Source: Closterium sp. NIES-65 | Taxonomy: Eukaryota; Streptophyta; Zygnematophyceae; Desmidiales; Closteriaceae | Length of the DNA stretch: 64,000 nt | Reading direction: 5' to 3' | NCBI GenBank assembly: GCA_948144175.1 | Contig: CANXME010000206.1 | Location: 1-64,000, forward strand | Part shown: positions 40,982 through 56,145 of the stretch, piece after piece | Position numbering within the stretch: the stretch's first letter is position 1 | How the letters are laid out: each line of letters starts with the position of its first letter | The notes under the pieces: generated by a model | What the model was told of the DNA's origin: nothing | What the model saw: the letters and a program-made list of their open reading frames with translations, nothing else | The model's database searches: none | Made by a program: the position numbers and the translations under genes

Positions 40982-40987
40982 CACGTG
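40982..40987. promoter_or_regulatory. G-box CACGTG (second copy)
   Basis: It sits in TGACACGTGGATG, sharing eleven bases of context with the site at 40664. It lies 35 bp before a perfect evening element. Confidence 0.5.
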
Positions 40988-41021
40988 GATGGAATGCATG
41001 TCAACCTTTTGAACGGGACGT

Positions 41022-41030
41022 AAAATATCT
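41022..41030 (+). promoter_or_regulatory. Evening element AAAATATCT
   Basis: A perfect nine-base match to the motif bound by CCA1/LHY/RVE Myb factors, which gives evening-phased expression in Arabidopsis. It lies about 860 bp from the TOC1 start and 1260 bp from the ZTL start. Confidence 0.7.
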
Positions 41031-41347
41031 AACGAGCTTGTGTGCCCCAAACCCCAAGAAGTATCTTTATCTCTCTATCTTGCGGCCAAACAGATTGCCT
41101 CTCCGCCACAACTAGGATATTTAAAATGCGTCTGGATCGTTTTGTGGCTTGAAGGAGCTCTTCCATCATCACCAGCCACGAATGCCAAATGGATGAATTT
41201 ATGCTCCTGGCTGCGGGAAGTTGTCCCGGCTGTTCAACTGTTCAACTCCTGCACGCGGAAAAGCTGGGCTAGGAAAGCCAGGTTGTGCTACTACAGAGCG
41301 GTGATGCTAAAGGAGTTGCATGTGCACAGCGAGCAGCCGACAGGAAG

Positions 41348-41356
41348 AAAATATCT
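41348..41356 (+). promoter_or_regulatory. Evening element AAAATATCT
   Basis: A perfect match in GAAGAAAATATCTGCAC, 21 bp (two helical turns) from the next perfect copy on the same strand. Confidence 0.7.
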
Positions 41357-41368
41357 GCACTTTTTTAT

Positions 41369-41377
41369 AAAATATCT
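41369..41377 (+). promoter_or_regulatory. Evening element AAAATATCT
   Basis: A perfect match in TATAAAATATCTGGGAC. A weaker related site (GAAATATCC) follows near 41419. Confidence 0.7.
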
Positions 41378-42277
41378 GGGACTTTTCGAGTGCTGTTGGT
41401 GGCTGTGGAGCTGCAAAGGAAATATCCAAAGGGATAACGGGCAGCTCCTATGTCATGGTTCATGTGTCCGTGGCATTCGAAATGAATGGCCGAGATGCTT
41501 CCGTTAGCGGCTGGACACCAGAGTTCTGCACCAAGAAGCGTGGGCAAGAGGGAAAGTCTGTCAGAGGCTGACGTGACGGAAATGCAGGTTCAGGAGTGGA
41601 CAGAGCTAGGGTTTCATCCATCCACCATGCGGGAACCACACCAGCTCGCCGTCACCATTCTGCTTCTCTTCGCTTCTCTTCTCTTCCCTTCTAGAGAGTT
41701 CATCATCAGCATTTCCTGTGAACAGTGACTTGCTCTCATCAGCAGTTGTCTAGGGAATGCTTCCTTATCAGCGAGTTCCTAGAGCAAACCCTCATCCGTA
41801 GTCTCATGTCTCCAGTTCTTGTCAAGTAGCTATTGGTCCCAGTAATCTCATAACTCCTTACTAACAGGCCATGATTACATCCGTGAGATTTATCGGGGAT
41901 ATTCTTGCGGGCGTTTACCCTAGTGCTAGCAGGTTCTTATTGTTTCACCGTAGATGCCGCACCTAGGCTCCATGGTTGGCCACCGCCTACTTAGATTCAA
42001 GCTTAAGTTGTTCTGGGCCGAGATTTTACGCCATTTCGATCCAGGTCGGCTCGATTCATCGTAGTCTGAAGCCTCGGACGCTAGTTGCTGTGCTTTTGGC
42101 AGCTTGAAACTGGTTGCGCTTGATCTGTATCGTGAAATCTCCACCTCTCAGCAATCAGCGACAGATACGTCTACTCGTCAGGGTCCCGAGTAGTGGTAAG
42201 AATCTGTCAGCTATTTACACGCAGCATTTTTTAATAGCGTGGTTGAAAGCGGGTAGTTGTCCTGACTTTAGTGTTAG

Positions 42278-45533
<3,256 letters not shown>

Positions 45534-46231
45534 CTTTGCACTGTTTAGCATGGCGTCTCGCCTGGTGCACGTGGCAGCAGCTGATTGGCAGCACCTTGGC
45601 AACTCCGATGGTGGTTCGGAGCCGCACTTGTAGCGCCCAGCAGTAGCAGCAGAAGCAGCAGCAGGTGAAGCAGCACGAGAGTAAGAGCTTAGGGTGATGC
45701 GGTAGGAAGCTGATTGATCACGGGCATAGTGCAGCATGCTTGAGGGGTCATGGAGTAAGGTGGGTGGGTCACGGCAGCCGAGCTGATGGGCTGCAGTTTT
45801 GTCACTTGCGTGCAGTGCAGCCAAGACATGACAGGCAGGCAGCAGACAGGCAGGCATACAGGCAGGCAGAGGGAGGCGGTCAGGCAGAAGAATCCAGGCT
45901 TTGTGGCATCTGATCGGCCTCAGTGGAACTGTTTACCGGTAGTTACCATGATTTTCGCTGGGATATGAACCGATGGCTGGCTGGTGGCACCAGTTTCAGA
46001 CATGTTGACGCACAGCTGTCCATTCCCCTTTCACTGTGTCAATTACAGTGTCCCTTACAGTATCAGTGCTGCTCATATATGGTAGTGAATTGACTGCTTT
46101 GCTCAGGTGAATATTGATAGTACACGCCTTTTTATTATACACATAAGAACATCTACAATACATACTGATAATAGCCTGTGTTATGTCAGGTGGAGGATGT
46201 GTAAAAAGCAACAGCATTCTATACATTTCCT
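45534..46231. other. Convergent intergenic region between ZTL and EF-hand gene
   Basis: About 700 bp holds both 3' UTRs and presumably both polyadenylation signals. A short GGCAGGCA-type repeat lies at about 45833-45872. I see no gene. Confidence 0.55.
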
Positions 46232-49200
46232 TCACAACGAGCCAGCATTGGGTGGCCGAACCTTGGATGTATGCACCACAAGAGGATTCTTCTCCAACTC
46301 CTCAGCCATGGATCGGAACACGCCTCTCAGAAACACATTAAACTCGGCTCGCTCCACCGACCCCGACCGGTCAAGATCAGCCTTGAGAAAGAATCTGTCG
46401 TACACCTCCTCGGCGTTGCGTGCGTTGTGGGGGGGCAGCCCCCACATCATGCCGGACCGCGCCAGCCCTGCACTGATGTCCGCCCGTGACAGGCAGCGCT
46501 TTCTTGACACGTCCCACGAGGTAAAGGTGTCCTCACAGATCTTCTGGAAGAGCCGCCGGTCGCCCAAGATCTGATGGGGGGAGAGGTGGGAGGGGAGAGC
46601 AGGAGAGGGGGGAAAGGGTGTGGATTGAGAGGGAGTGGGAAGAGGGGGAGAGGCAGCGCTTCCAGGACACGTCCCAGGAGGTGAAGGTGTTCTCCCAGAT
46701 CTTCTGGAAGAGCCGCCTGTCCCCGAGGATCTCAAGGGGGGAGAGGTGGGAGGGGAGGGCAGCGGGGAGTGAAAGGGGTGGTGAGTGGGTAAGAGGTGAT
46801 GCTTCCTGGACAGGGCCCATGCGGTGAAGGTTTCTTCACAGATCTTCTGGAAGAGCCACCGGTGTCCCGGGATTTGAGGGTGAAGAGGGGGGGAGAGGGG
46901 AGAGGGCGAGGGGGGGAAGGGTGAGGGTTGAGAGGGAGGGAGAAAGAGGGGAGAAGGGGGAAAGGGAGAGGGGAGCGGGGGGATGTTGTGGGGGTGAGGA
47001 GCAGAGCAATGGGTATTGCTGGAAGATTGCAGAAAAGGGGAGTGGAAGTTTGTCTGACCTGTGGGTGCTCGTTCTAGCAGCGTGCCACCCTCTACAGCCC
47101 TCCCCATGCTCTCGCTTCTCCCCTCCCCTCCCCTCCCTTGCCCTCCCCTCCCCTCTCACCCATTGCACCTGGTGCAGCTTGCTGCCGTGCAGCACCTGCC
47201 CTTCCTCCTCCTCGCATCCTGCACATCACCTGTTCATCCGTGCCAGTACCCTGCCCCACCTCACCCCCCTCCCCTCCCCTCCCCTCCCCTCCCCTCCCCT
47301 CCCCTCCCCTCCCCTCCCCTCCCCTCCCCTCCCCTCCCCTCCCCTCCCCTCCCCTCCCCTTTCCCCACCCCACCTGGCGCAATTTACTGCAGTGCAGCAC
47401 CTGCCCTTCCTCGTCCTCGCATCCTGCACTTCACCTGTCACCTCACTGCCCTCCCCCGCCCAACCACTTTCCCCCACACCGCACCTGGCGCAGTTTACTG
47501 CCGTCCAGCACCTGCCCTTCCTCCTCCTCCTCCGGCTTCGCTGCCAGCCTGCCCGCCAGATCAGACACCGTGGCCTGCAGCGGGTGAACGCGTGAAGGGG
47601 GAGGAGGACACAGGAGGCTTGTGAGTCGACTAAAAAATCACCTCAATCACTGGCTTGACTGGCTTGACCGGCTTGACTGGCTTGACTGGCTTGACCGGCT
47701 TGACTGCCAGCCTGCCCGCCAGGTCACACATCGTGGCCTGCAGGGGGGTGAGGGGCGAGGGGGACAAAGGAGACCAAATGGGTCAACTAAAGAATCATTT
47801 CAATCACCTGCTTGACTGGCTTGACTGCCAGTCTGACTGCCAGTCTTCCCGCCAGTGGCCTGCAGAGGGTGCGAGGGAGGGGGATCAAGGAGGGGATGCA
47901 GTGAGTGAGGGAGCGGGAGGGCAATGGAGGAGGGTGGAAAGAGGTGTCTGGGAGGGGAGGAGGGGCATGGGTACGCCAAGATGGGGTGGAGATACAGGGG
48001 ATGTGGAATATCTCAGTATAATACCCTCCTCCACACAGCCCTACCTACCCCACACAAACCTCCCTCAGACAAGCCTCCCCCACTACAAGCACACACACGC
48101 ATGAAGGCAGTGAACTGGTCTCGTGAGAGGTCCATATGGCCCAGCCTTCCCCACACAAGCCCCCCTCATACAAGCCTTCCCCATATACGCCCTCCCCCCA
48201 TACAAGCACGCACGTGCATGAAGGAGGTGAACTGGTCTCGTGAGAGGTCCAGACGCCCCAGCCTTCCTCACACAAACCCTCCCCACATACAAGCCCCCCA
48301 CATACAAGCCCCCCACATACAACCCAACCCCCCTCCAAACAGCAGCACGCACGCGCATGAAGGAGGTGAACTGGTCTCGTGAGAGGTCTAGAGGACCCAG
48401 CCTTCCCCACACAAGCCCCCCCACATGCAAGCCCCAACCCTCCTCCCCTCCCCTCCAAACAGCAGCACGCACGCGCATGAAGGCAGTGAACTGGTCTCGG
48501 GAGAGGTCCAGACGGCCCTTGCCGTGCGTCATCACCAGCTGCGCCACCACACTCTCCGTTGATGCACTCCCTGCACCGCGGAAAGAGAACAAGAGACAGA
48601 GAAGGAGTGGTGATGTGTGGTGGAGAGGGGTGCAGTGGAAAGGGAAAGGTCCAGACGGCCCTTGCCGTGCGTCATCACCAGCTGTGCCACCACCCTCTCT
48701 GTTGACGCGCTCCCTGCCCAGTATAGAGAGAACGAGCGATATAGAGAGAGGAGGGGTGATGCGCGGTGGTGAGGGGTGGGGTGGGAGGCAGAGAGGAGGA
48801 GGTCTACCAGTGAAGCTGCAATGCACTCATGGAAGAGGGTGTGCAGGCCCATGCTCTGCACCATGGTGGAAAGGGTTGGTTTGAGCTCTCTAGCAACCAC
48901 TACATGCAACCACTCTACACGCAATAGCACGTGACTGCAATTTACTCGCAACAGAGGGTGTGCAGTCCCATGTTCTGCACCGTGGTGGAGAGCGCTGCTT
49001 TCAGCTCACTACCCGCCGCTACCTACCCGCCACTAATGCGGACATAAACTGAGAGATGGCACTCACGGCAGAGCGTGTGTAGTCCCATGTTCTGCACCAT
49101 GGTGGAGAGCGCGGGCTTGAGCTCGCAGTAGGAGATGGTGCCGCTGCCGTCGGTGTCGAGGCTGCTGAAGAGAATGTCGATGAGCGTTGCCAGCTCGCCC

Positions 49201-52200
49201 TCCTCCTCCATCAGCCGCTGCATCTTCGCCCCGTCCGCCATGAACTGCAGTACGGGGTCGTCTGGAGTGCATGCAAAGGCACATGGTAGGGAAACGGGGC
49301 AGGCAGGGAATGAGCACACGTGACGGAAGGCCACCCACCCATCCATCCACCCGCCCACCCGCCAGCTCCCCCTCCTCCTCCATCAGCTGCTGCATCTTCG
49401 CCCCGTCCGCCATGAACTGCAGTATAGGGTCGTCTGGAGTGCGGGGGATGGGTGGCAGGGGAGGAGGGGTGGCGGAGAATGAGGCACACGGGAAGGGGTG
49501 GCGGGGGAAGTCCGCCAAGAAGTGCTGCCACGGGATAGGGCTGCCTAAGGCACACGGGAGGGGGTGGGGTGGGACGCGCACATCAGGGGAATGGTGACAA
49601 GGGAAGGGGGAGATGGGCATGCGGGAAGGGGGAAATGGGCACGCGGGAAGGGGGAGATGGGCATGCGGGAAGGGGGAAATGGGCACGCGGGAAGGGGGAA
49701 GGGGATGCGGCAGGGAATGGGCCATGGACCACTCACCGACCCACCCAACCATCCACCCATGCGCTGCAGCACGCGCATGTGGCCCCCACGAGCTCCCCAA
49801 TCACACGCTCACGCCCACCCACACACCCGCCTTCCCACCCACCCAACCTCACACCCACGCACACGTCCTCTTCTCCTCTCGCGCACGCACCATACACTCA
49901 CTCGTCCATCCCCTTGAACCCGCACGCACCATGCACGGCGTCCCCCATGCGCTGCAGCACGCGCATCATGGCATCCACAAACTCCTCGCACGCCACCTCC
50001 TGCTCCGCGCTCTCCCAATCACCACTCCCCGCGTCCCCCGCAGCATTCCCAGCAGCAATCCCAGCAGGCGCTATATTCCCTCGTCTGCGCGCCGATTCTA
50101 ACAACGCTTGGGATTCCCGTTCCCCTCGTCTTCCCCCCACCCCCGGGCTCCCCGCGGAGAACGTCCGTCTGGGCGACGGCAGCCCGCTCGTCTGCTCCGC
50201 GCGCTTTTGAGGCGCCTGAAAAGACGTCCGCCGCGGCGACGGCAGCGCGCTCGTCTGCTCCACGTGCGCCACCACCGCGCGCACCGCCTCGCGCGGAACC
50301 CGCCCCCGCCCGTCCTTATCCATCTCTTGAAACTTCTCCTCCAAAAATCTCCGCACGCGCTGCCCGCCGCCCTCCTCGCGCAGCAACGCGAGCAGCTTCG
50401 GCCCGTCGAAAACGGATTCTGTACCGTCGGATCTAGACTCCCCCTTGGGTTCCACGGACGATTCGAGCACGAGCGGCGTCTCTTCCAGCTGCAGCTGCAT
50501 GCCGATGAAGAGCGAGCGCAGCAGCGTGCGGAACTCCCCCTTGTCCACAAACCCGTCCAGATTCACGTCCGCGGAGAGGAAGAGCGACGTGTAAACCTTG
50601 TCTGCTTCCGCGGCGTCGGGCGGAGGGAGCCCGTAGGCAAGGCCGAGCTTGCGGAAGCCGGCTATGGCGTCAGTGCACACGAGGTAGCCCTTGTGGGAGA
50701 CGTCCCATTCCTCGAACATAGAGTCCGATACCGCCGTGAAGAACTCGTCGTCGTTCAGGATCTGGCAGGGGTCAGTGGGAGAGGGGAGGATATGAAGGTG
50801 ACAGAGTGCATAGGGGCGGGGGGAGGCCGTAGGCGAGGCCGAGCTTGCGGAAGCCAGCTATGGCGTCAGTGCACACGAGGTAGCCCTTCTCCGCCCCGTC
50901 CCACTCGTTGAACATGGCGTCCGCCACCGCCGTGAAAAACTCGTCGCCGCTTAGGATCTAGAGGCAGGGGGAGGGGGCGAGGGCGGGGGGCAGGGGGAAG
51001 GGGGTTGACCTGACAGTGGGGGGGGGGAAACAAGAAGCCGCTGCGGGAGACGTCCCAGTCGTTGAACATGGCGTCCGCCACCGCCGTGAAAAACTCGTCG
51101 TCACTCAGAATCTGCACGGCGGGGTACAGAGGGGGCAGGGGGGAGAGGGGGGGTAAGGGGGGTTGACGTCCCACTCTTCAAATTTAGACATGGCGTCCGA
51201 TACTGCTGTGAAAAAGTCGTCGTTGCTCAGAATCTGGAGGCAGGGAGGGGGGACAGGGCAGAGGGGATAGGGCGAGGGGGAGGATAGGCAGGCGAGGAAG
51301 GTGAGGGGCAAGGAGGGCAGAGGGATTGAGAGAGGTGTGTGCATTTAGGTGGGGAGGAAGGGGACGGGAGGTAGGGGATTGAGAGCAGGCAGGGCAGAGC
51401 AATGCGGTGCAATGCGGTGCGTAGATCGCGCACCTTTTTTATGTACGCGCCGTTGAGCACGGTGGCGCGCTGCGGCAGGTACAGCGGCGCGGCCTCGAGC
51501 TCGGAGGAGAGGTCTTTAAAGACGTCCAGCAGCAGCGCCGAGAACTCGTCGCGGCACAGCTCCCCGTCGCCGTCCAGACAGTACCGGTCGATGATTCGCT
51601 CCAGCACCTGCTCCTGGTGCTCGCGCGCTGATGGGGGGAGGGGGAAGGAGGGCGATGGGGAGCGGAAGAGGAGGGGCGATGGGGGGCGTGATCACAGGGG
51701 ATGCGCGCCCGCGCAGCAGTGGTCGATAATGCGCTCTAACACCTGCTCTGTGTGCTCGCGCGCATAAGGGGGGGGAACGAAAAGGGCTTGGATCTAACCA
51801 AACTTATGCGCTTGGCTTCTTTTTCCTGCTTCTTCTTTTTCCTGCTTCTTCTTTTGCGAATTCTTTCGCTGTGTAGCTCTCATGTAGAATGCGGCTAAGG
51901 AGAAATGAAGAGGTTTCCCCGCTTACTGATTCCCGCACTTTTGAGGCGCCTCAAAAGTCATTTCCCCGCTTACTGATTCCCGCACCGTCCCGCAAAGCCC
52001 CTCCCGAATCCATTCCGCGCAGCCGCCCCGCACCAGCCCCCATCGCACATGCCCCTCGATCCAGAATTTAGGGAGCTCAGCACGAACGGCAGGGACGGCA
52101 CGAGAGGCACGAGCAGGTCTCACCTTCGGCCGTGGTGCTGTCGCCCCCGTGAAGCCCCAACCGCACGAGCGCGGGGCGCAGCTCGCTCTTGCTGATGCAC

Positions 52201-52977
52201 CCGCTGCCGTCCGTATCCAGCTCCGCGAACAGCGCCGAAATCAGCGCCTCCGCCTCCTCCGCGCTGCCCAGTATTCTCCGCAGCGCGCCCCCGTCGTAGA
52301 CCAGCGTGGATAGCGGGTCCTCTTGGGGATCGGAGAGGGGAATGGGGGAAGGAATGAGGGGGAGAGGGGGGGGGGGAAAGAATGAGGGGGAGGGGGAAAG
52401 AATGAGGGGGAGGGGGAAAGAATGAGGGGGAGGGGGGAAGAATGAGGGGAAGGGGGGAAGAATGAGGGGGAGCTGAATTCCGAGTCGCACGTCCTATGTA
52501 GGATGTTTACTTGCACGTACCTTCTAACGCGTGGCTCGCGCCGCTAAGAATATCCTTGCAAACCCGGACAAACGAATCCCGCCCAATCTCCTCCGTGAGA
52601 TCCGGCGACATGAACGACGCGAAAAGACCCTCCACCAGCTCGTCAACCTCGCGTGCCGTCCCGGCCGGCGGCATCCCTAATAGCTCCCCGAGCCGCAGTA
52701 GCGCCGGCTTTAACTCGCCCAGCGAGAGCGCGCCGTTACCGTCGGCGTCGAGGCGGTCGAACTCGTGCGAGAGGAACGCCGTGAATGCCGCGTCGTCGTG
52801 CATCCGCCGTCGGATTTGCTTCCCGTCGAAGATCGTAAGGCGAGGAGGGGCAGAGTCGGATGAGGAAGATCCTCCGTTGCGCGGGGACGATGGGCGCCGC
52901 GGCTTGGCCGTTAGATCGCGAGAGGTCTGGGAAGACGGTGCCTTTGCCGACGAATGCGGCGGGGAAACCGCGGCCAT
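46232..52977 (-). CDS. Multi-EF-hand calcium-binding protein (At4g38810-like)
   Basis: A likely cytosolic calcium-binding protein of unknown role. Module layout and phrasing resemble Arabidopsis At4g38810, recalled without a search. Exons with clear GT-AG sites are 52977-52521, 52321-52124, 51627-51434, 50761-49930 and 49261-49067, which join in phase. Less certain exons follow near 48575-48471, 47577-47488 and 46573-46232, giving about 800 residues. Two module types alternate: DG...F..LDxDGxG..S..ELxPAL (FDRLDADGNGALSLGELKPA; FAELDTDGSGCISKSELRPA; FSSLDTDGSGTISYCELKPA) and a RDEF/RGEF type (DVNLDGFVDKGEF; DLDRSGSVERAEF). Several loops have canonical calcium-ligand positions; FQEMDKDGRGRVPREA lacks the final Glu. 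There is no signal peptide or membrane segment. Most introns contain partial copies of neighbouring exons. Its 3' end faces ZTL. Confidence 0.82.
46640..46890 (-). repeat. Tandem partial copies of the last EF-hand gene exon
   Basis: LFQKIWENTFTSWDVSWKRC (near 46730) and LFQKICEETFTAWALSRKHH (near 46850) repeat the start of the final exon (LFQKICEDTFTSWDVSRKRC, near 46560). Confidence 0.85.
47265..47360. repeat. CCCCT pentanucleotide microsatellite
   Basis: About 19 uninterrupted CCCCT/CCCTC units lie inside an EF-hand gene intron. The intron also holds fragments of the GQVLDGSKLRQ exon near 47400 and 47200. Confidence 0.93.
47648..47705. repeat. 10-bp tandem repeat (TGGCTTGACT/C)
   Basis: About six units of TGGCTTGACT/TGGCTTGACC in an EF-hand gene intron, next to another diverged copy of the LQATVSDLAG exon start (near 47750). 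Confidence 0.85.
48120..49010 (-). repeat. Tandem exon-fragment copies, middle of EF-hand gene
   Basis: Fragments of two exons recur. STMVQNMGLHTL-type ends occur near 48965 and 48850. STERVVAQLVMTHGKGRLDL occurs near 48710 and 48570. LSRDQFTAFMRV-type ends occur near 48490, 48370, 48235 and 48115. The true exon cannot be chosen without transcript data. Confidence 0.8.
50820..51242 (-). repeat. Tandem partial copies of an EF-hand gene exon
   Basis: Three extra copies of the 5' part of exon 50761-49930 lie upstream in the intron. They start near 51236 (ILSNDDFFTAVSDAMSKFEE), 51112 (ILSDDEFFTAVADAMFNDWD) and 50957 (ILSGDEFFTAVADAMFNEWD). Each has its own acceptor-like CAG and then diverges into intron. 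The last also contains KGYLVCTDAIAGFRKLGLAY. Confidence 0.85.
52330..52475. repeat. About 19-bp purine tandem repeat
   Basis: GGGGGAAAGAATGAGGGGGA-like units, about seven copies, lie in the first EF-hand gene intron. Confidence 0.85.
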
Positions 52978-55378
52978 GGTTGGGGAAGCTTGTTTCGCGC
53001 CAATTTTTCGTGCCTGGACCGGAGAGATTGCTAGAAGCGCGGCGCGAACGTGACGGAAAACCTACTTTTACTCGAAACTTAGACAAGGACGTCCGACCTG
53101 AATCCAACTTTCACTCAGACTTTGAGTCGAAGCCCGTCGAGCCGTCGTGGGTATGGGGTGGGGGAAAGGAAGCTTTAAAACTAGAAGGGGCGTGTGTAAG
53201 GACCAGTGCGGGTGAAAGTGCGAAGGAAATAATCCCATGCTTGACTCATGTCGATGAGGAGGCTGATTGCGTACGCCTGTACAGTACTGTGATGTGAAAA
53301 CATGTTGGTTGGTTTACCGCCAGCAAGTACACATCAGACCGTAAACTCGGTTTACGGTTGGTGCTCTTGACCTCGCCAGGTACTACTGTAGCAACAAGCC
53401 TCGGTTTACGGAGTTTCTGGTCTGGCCCTATGCTGCCCAATTCTTCAACGCAGCTACAGTTCTGTACGTCCACCTCGCTCATGTGCGCCAACCCCTCAAG
53501 AACCAGCAGCGCCCACTCGCCGAAAAGGAGAGGTTGGGGTTGCGGTTGGGTTGGGGGGGTCAACTACACCCTCATTCTCGTTAGACTGGCATATGTTATA
53601 CTGACCGAGACGCTTAGTGTAGCCGCAGCGGACCAAAGAAGGTCCTATCACATGCGTTATACTGACAGTTTGAGCCAGGAAGTTTAGTCAAGGTTCTATA
53701 CGTTCTACAATGGTACTGCTGTTTTCTAAACGGTTAAAACAGTTATTCAGCGTTAACGGAATTTTACGGCCCAAGTCTGGTTTCGTCGTCTCGTGAGACT
53801 CGGCCCGCAACCGAGTTATCTCACCAGCCCGCTACGTCCAAACACTGTAGCCACTGCTTCCGTCGGTGAGAAGACTGAGAATAAGGGTGTATTATGGGGT
53901 GCTCCTGGAAGCCAATGGGAGGACTACGGGTGGTGGTGGTGCGGGTAACCAAGGCAAGAAACCAGTTTTCGCGAATCTCGCGAATGTTCTGTGTTGCAAA
54001 CCATCAGTGGTGGTGGTGTGGGATTTTGGCATTTCCTTCCGAGTTTGTCGACAGCGTTGCATGCATGCTGCCAAAACAAGCCACATTACGTATGGACACG
54101 AAGTGCATACGTTAAGACACTGTATCTCGAATACTCAACAGTATAATCGTGACTCCAGCGTGTATTTTTGGCTGTTCCGCGATGTACACTCAAACAGTTC
54201 CACAAAAATATTGGTCCCCACCCCCCTCCCCCCCCACCCCCTCTCCTCCAATTTTCCCTGTTCGTTTCACATTCCCGTCGTTCCATCCCACACCCGAGAA
54301 ACATCTCATTAGCAATAATTTTTCACTACAACAAACCCTTCGAAGTCATTCAACAAGCCCTTCGAAGTCATGAAACTCGCACACCACAACATGTCGTTCA
54401 TCAAGAATCTCTGCGCTGTCAAAATCCTGAAGCAGAGGAAGAGGTCATTGCGAATCTAGTTTTGCTAGCCTTAGGTTAATGAGAAAATCCGAAAGGATAT
54501 TTTTTTTGTCCAGGGAATTGAATTGCTAACCTCACACCTGCATACAGAGGGAGGGAGAAAAACAATTGTTTGGCACATCTCCGGAGGATTTGAAACCAAC
54601 CACAGTCACCTCGTGTCGGTACTGTACAAATGTTCTTGCTTAGAGTCCCGGTAAAAAACACACGCGCTACGGGCCTTTGTGGAAAACCCTTCAAACCCCA
54701 GGCAAACGGGACCCTGTAGACCCTTTTCAGTAAAACTGCATGGAAATCGGTTTGGCTTCTCTACTAGTTGTTGTTTTCTGTCATATACGTACCATTCGGA
54801 ATGCGCTTGATTCAACTTCTCGTTGCAAGGTTCTCCCCGTTGATCAATGTTGCACGACTGACGGGCAGAAACAAAAATAAAATCGATAATGTTTGATGAC
54901 ATGATGAAAGGAAAAATAATTCGTTTTTGCCTGTCATCGTCGAGCGCGCCGTGAAACGCTCGACGGGATTTAGAAGAGAGCGCTGTCAAGAGAAATAATC
55001 AGAAATAGCTTCCAAAGTAGATATGGAAGCGAAATTTCCTTCTCTCACATTTTCCGGGGTTGGTTCGATTTGGGCCCTCTGATTGGCTGCGGAACTGATC
55101 CGCAGTCAAGCTGCAAAATTTCCCGCCAAAAACAGGACTGTAGAGGAGGGGCTACACCTAGGACAAACATGAAAAATCTAACGACGGGAAAAATAGACTC
55201 TCTTAGGAAAGGCTTCAAAGCCAGAACATCTGTATATGAGGTGGTTTCGTGCGAACCAATCGATTCCAGGTTCGTTCATTGCTTGGCGGCAACTTTCGCC
55301 ATGTTCGTTCAATCTGTTGCACACTGTTTTGCGTTGCGAATGCCAACTTGCCACGCAGCCATCAATTATAGTTTTAGG

Positions 55379-56011
55379 GCGTGGGCCCAAACGGGTTTGA
55401 TCGCGACTGATCTGATCGGGGCGGATCTGATCGGGTTGCTTGTGATCGCAATACCCGAGCCGCCCGATCAGTAATGTTTTTCTTAGAAGATTTTTCTCGG
55501 CTGCTCAGCAAGCGGTATTTAATTACCTGGTATTTTCGTGGCAATCTTAGCGAGACTGGCGACCAGACGGCTTCTGGCGAAAATCTCTGTATCCAAGTAA
55601 TATCGTGAAAACCACTCCCCTCTGGAGCCGAAGTGGTGGGATTTCACTATATTGTTCGACACAGGCTGTATGTTCCTTGGGAGCGAGGAGAATGATTGGA
55701 TGGCGCAATGGGTGCCATTCCAGGGTGTTCTGTACAGGCTGGACATCTTTGTGAGGGGTTGACGAATCCCTGTAATATAGTGTAACTTTTCGTCAGTGTC
55801 GCTGTGGTCCGCGATCACCCAGGATCAGTTGATCGTGGGTGATCGAAGAGAATCGACTGTGATCCGGGGGTAATCGGGTCTGATCGAGTTAAGGCGATCA
55901 GCTGATCGCGATCAGCTGATTGCCCCTGATTGCCTGAATTTGGCCTCCAGGCTTCCTGGAAAGTATTGATCGCGGCTGATCGAGGCGATCAAACCCGTTT
56001 GGGCCCACGCT
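55379..56011. mobile_element. Miniature inverted-repeat element with about 26-bp TIRs
   Basis: The left end GCGTGGGCCCAAACGGGTTT plus GATCGC is the perfect inverse of the right end GCGATCAAACCCGTTTGGGC plus CCACGC. It is about 633 bp long with no transposase ORF. Subterminal GATC-rich palindromes (for example GATCGCGATCAGCTGATC near 55900) occur at both ends. I could not define a clean target duplication. The TIR start resembles hAT-type ends but the family is uncertain. Confidence 0.78.
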
Positions 56012-56145
56012 ATTACTGTATCTATGCATAGAAACCATTCCTATTAATTGTGCCAAGAGCTTACAATGATAGTTAGATAATCCTCTAGAGGGAAAGGCGG
56101 GTACAGCTGCATGGCATTGATTCTCAACGGTCACAGTATTCATTA

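Noticed and set aside
47061-47624. ORFs with repeated PPLPSPPLPS residues
   Set aside because: They come from the CCCCT microsatellite in an intron.
53246-53563. 105-codon minus ORF upstream of the EF-hand gene
   Set aside because: No known domain, and no splice link found to the EF-hand gene.
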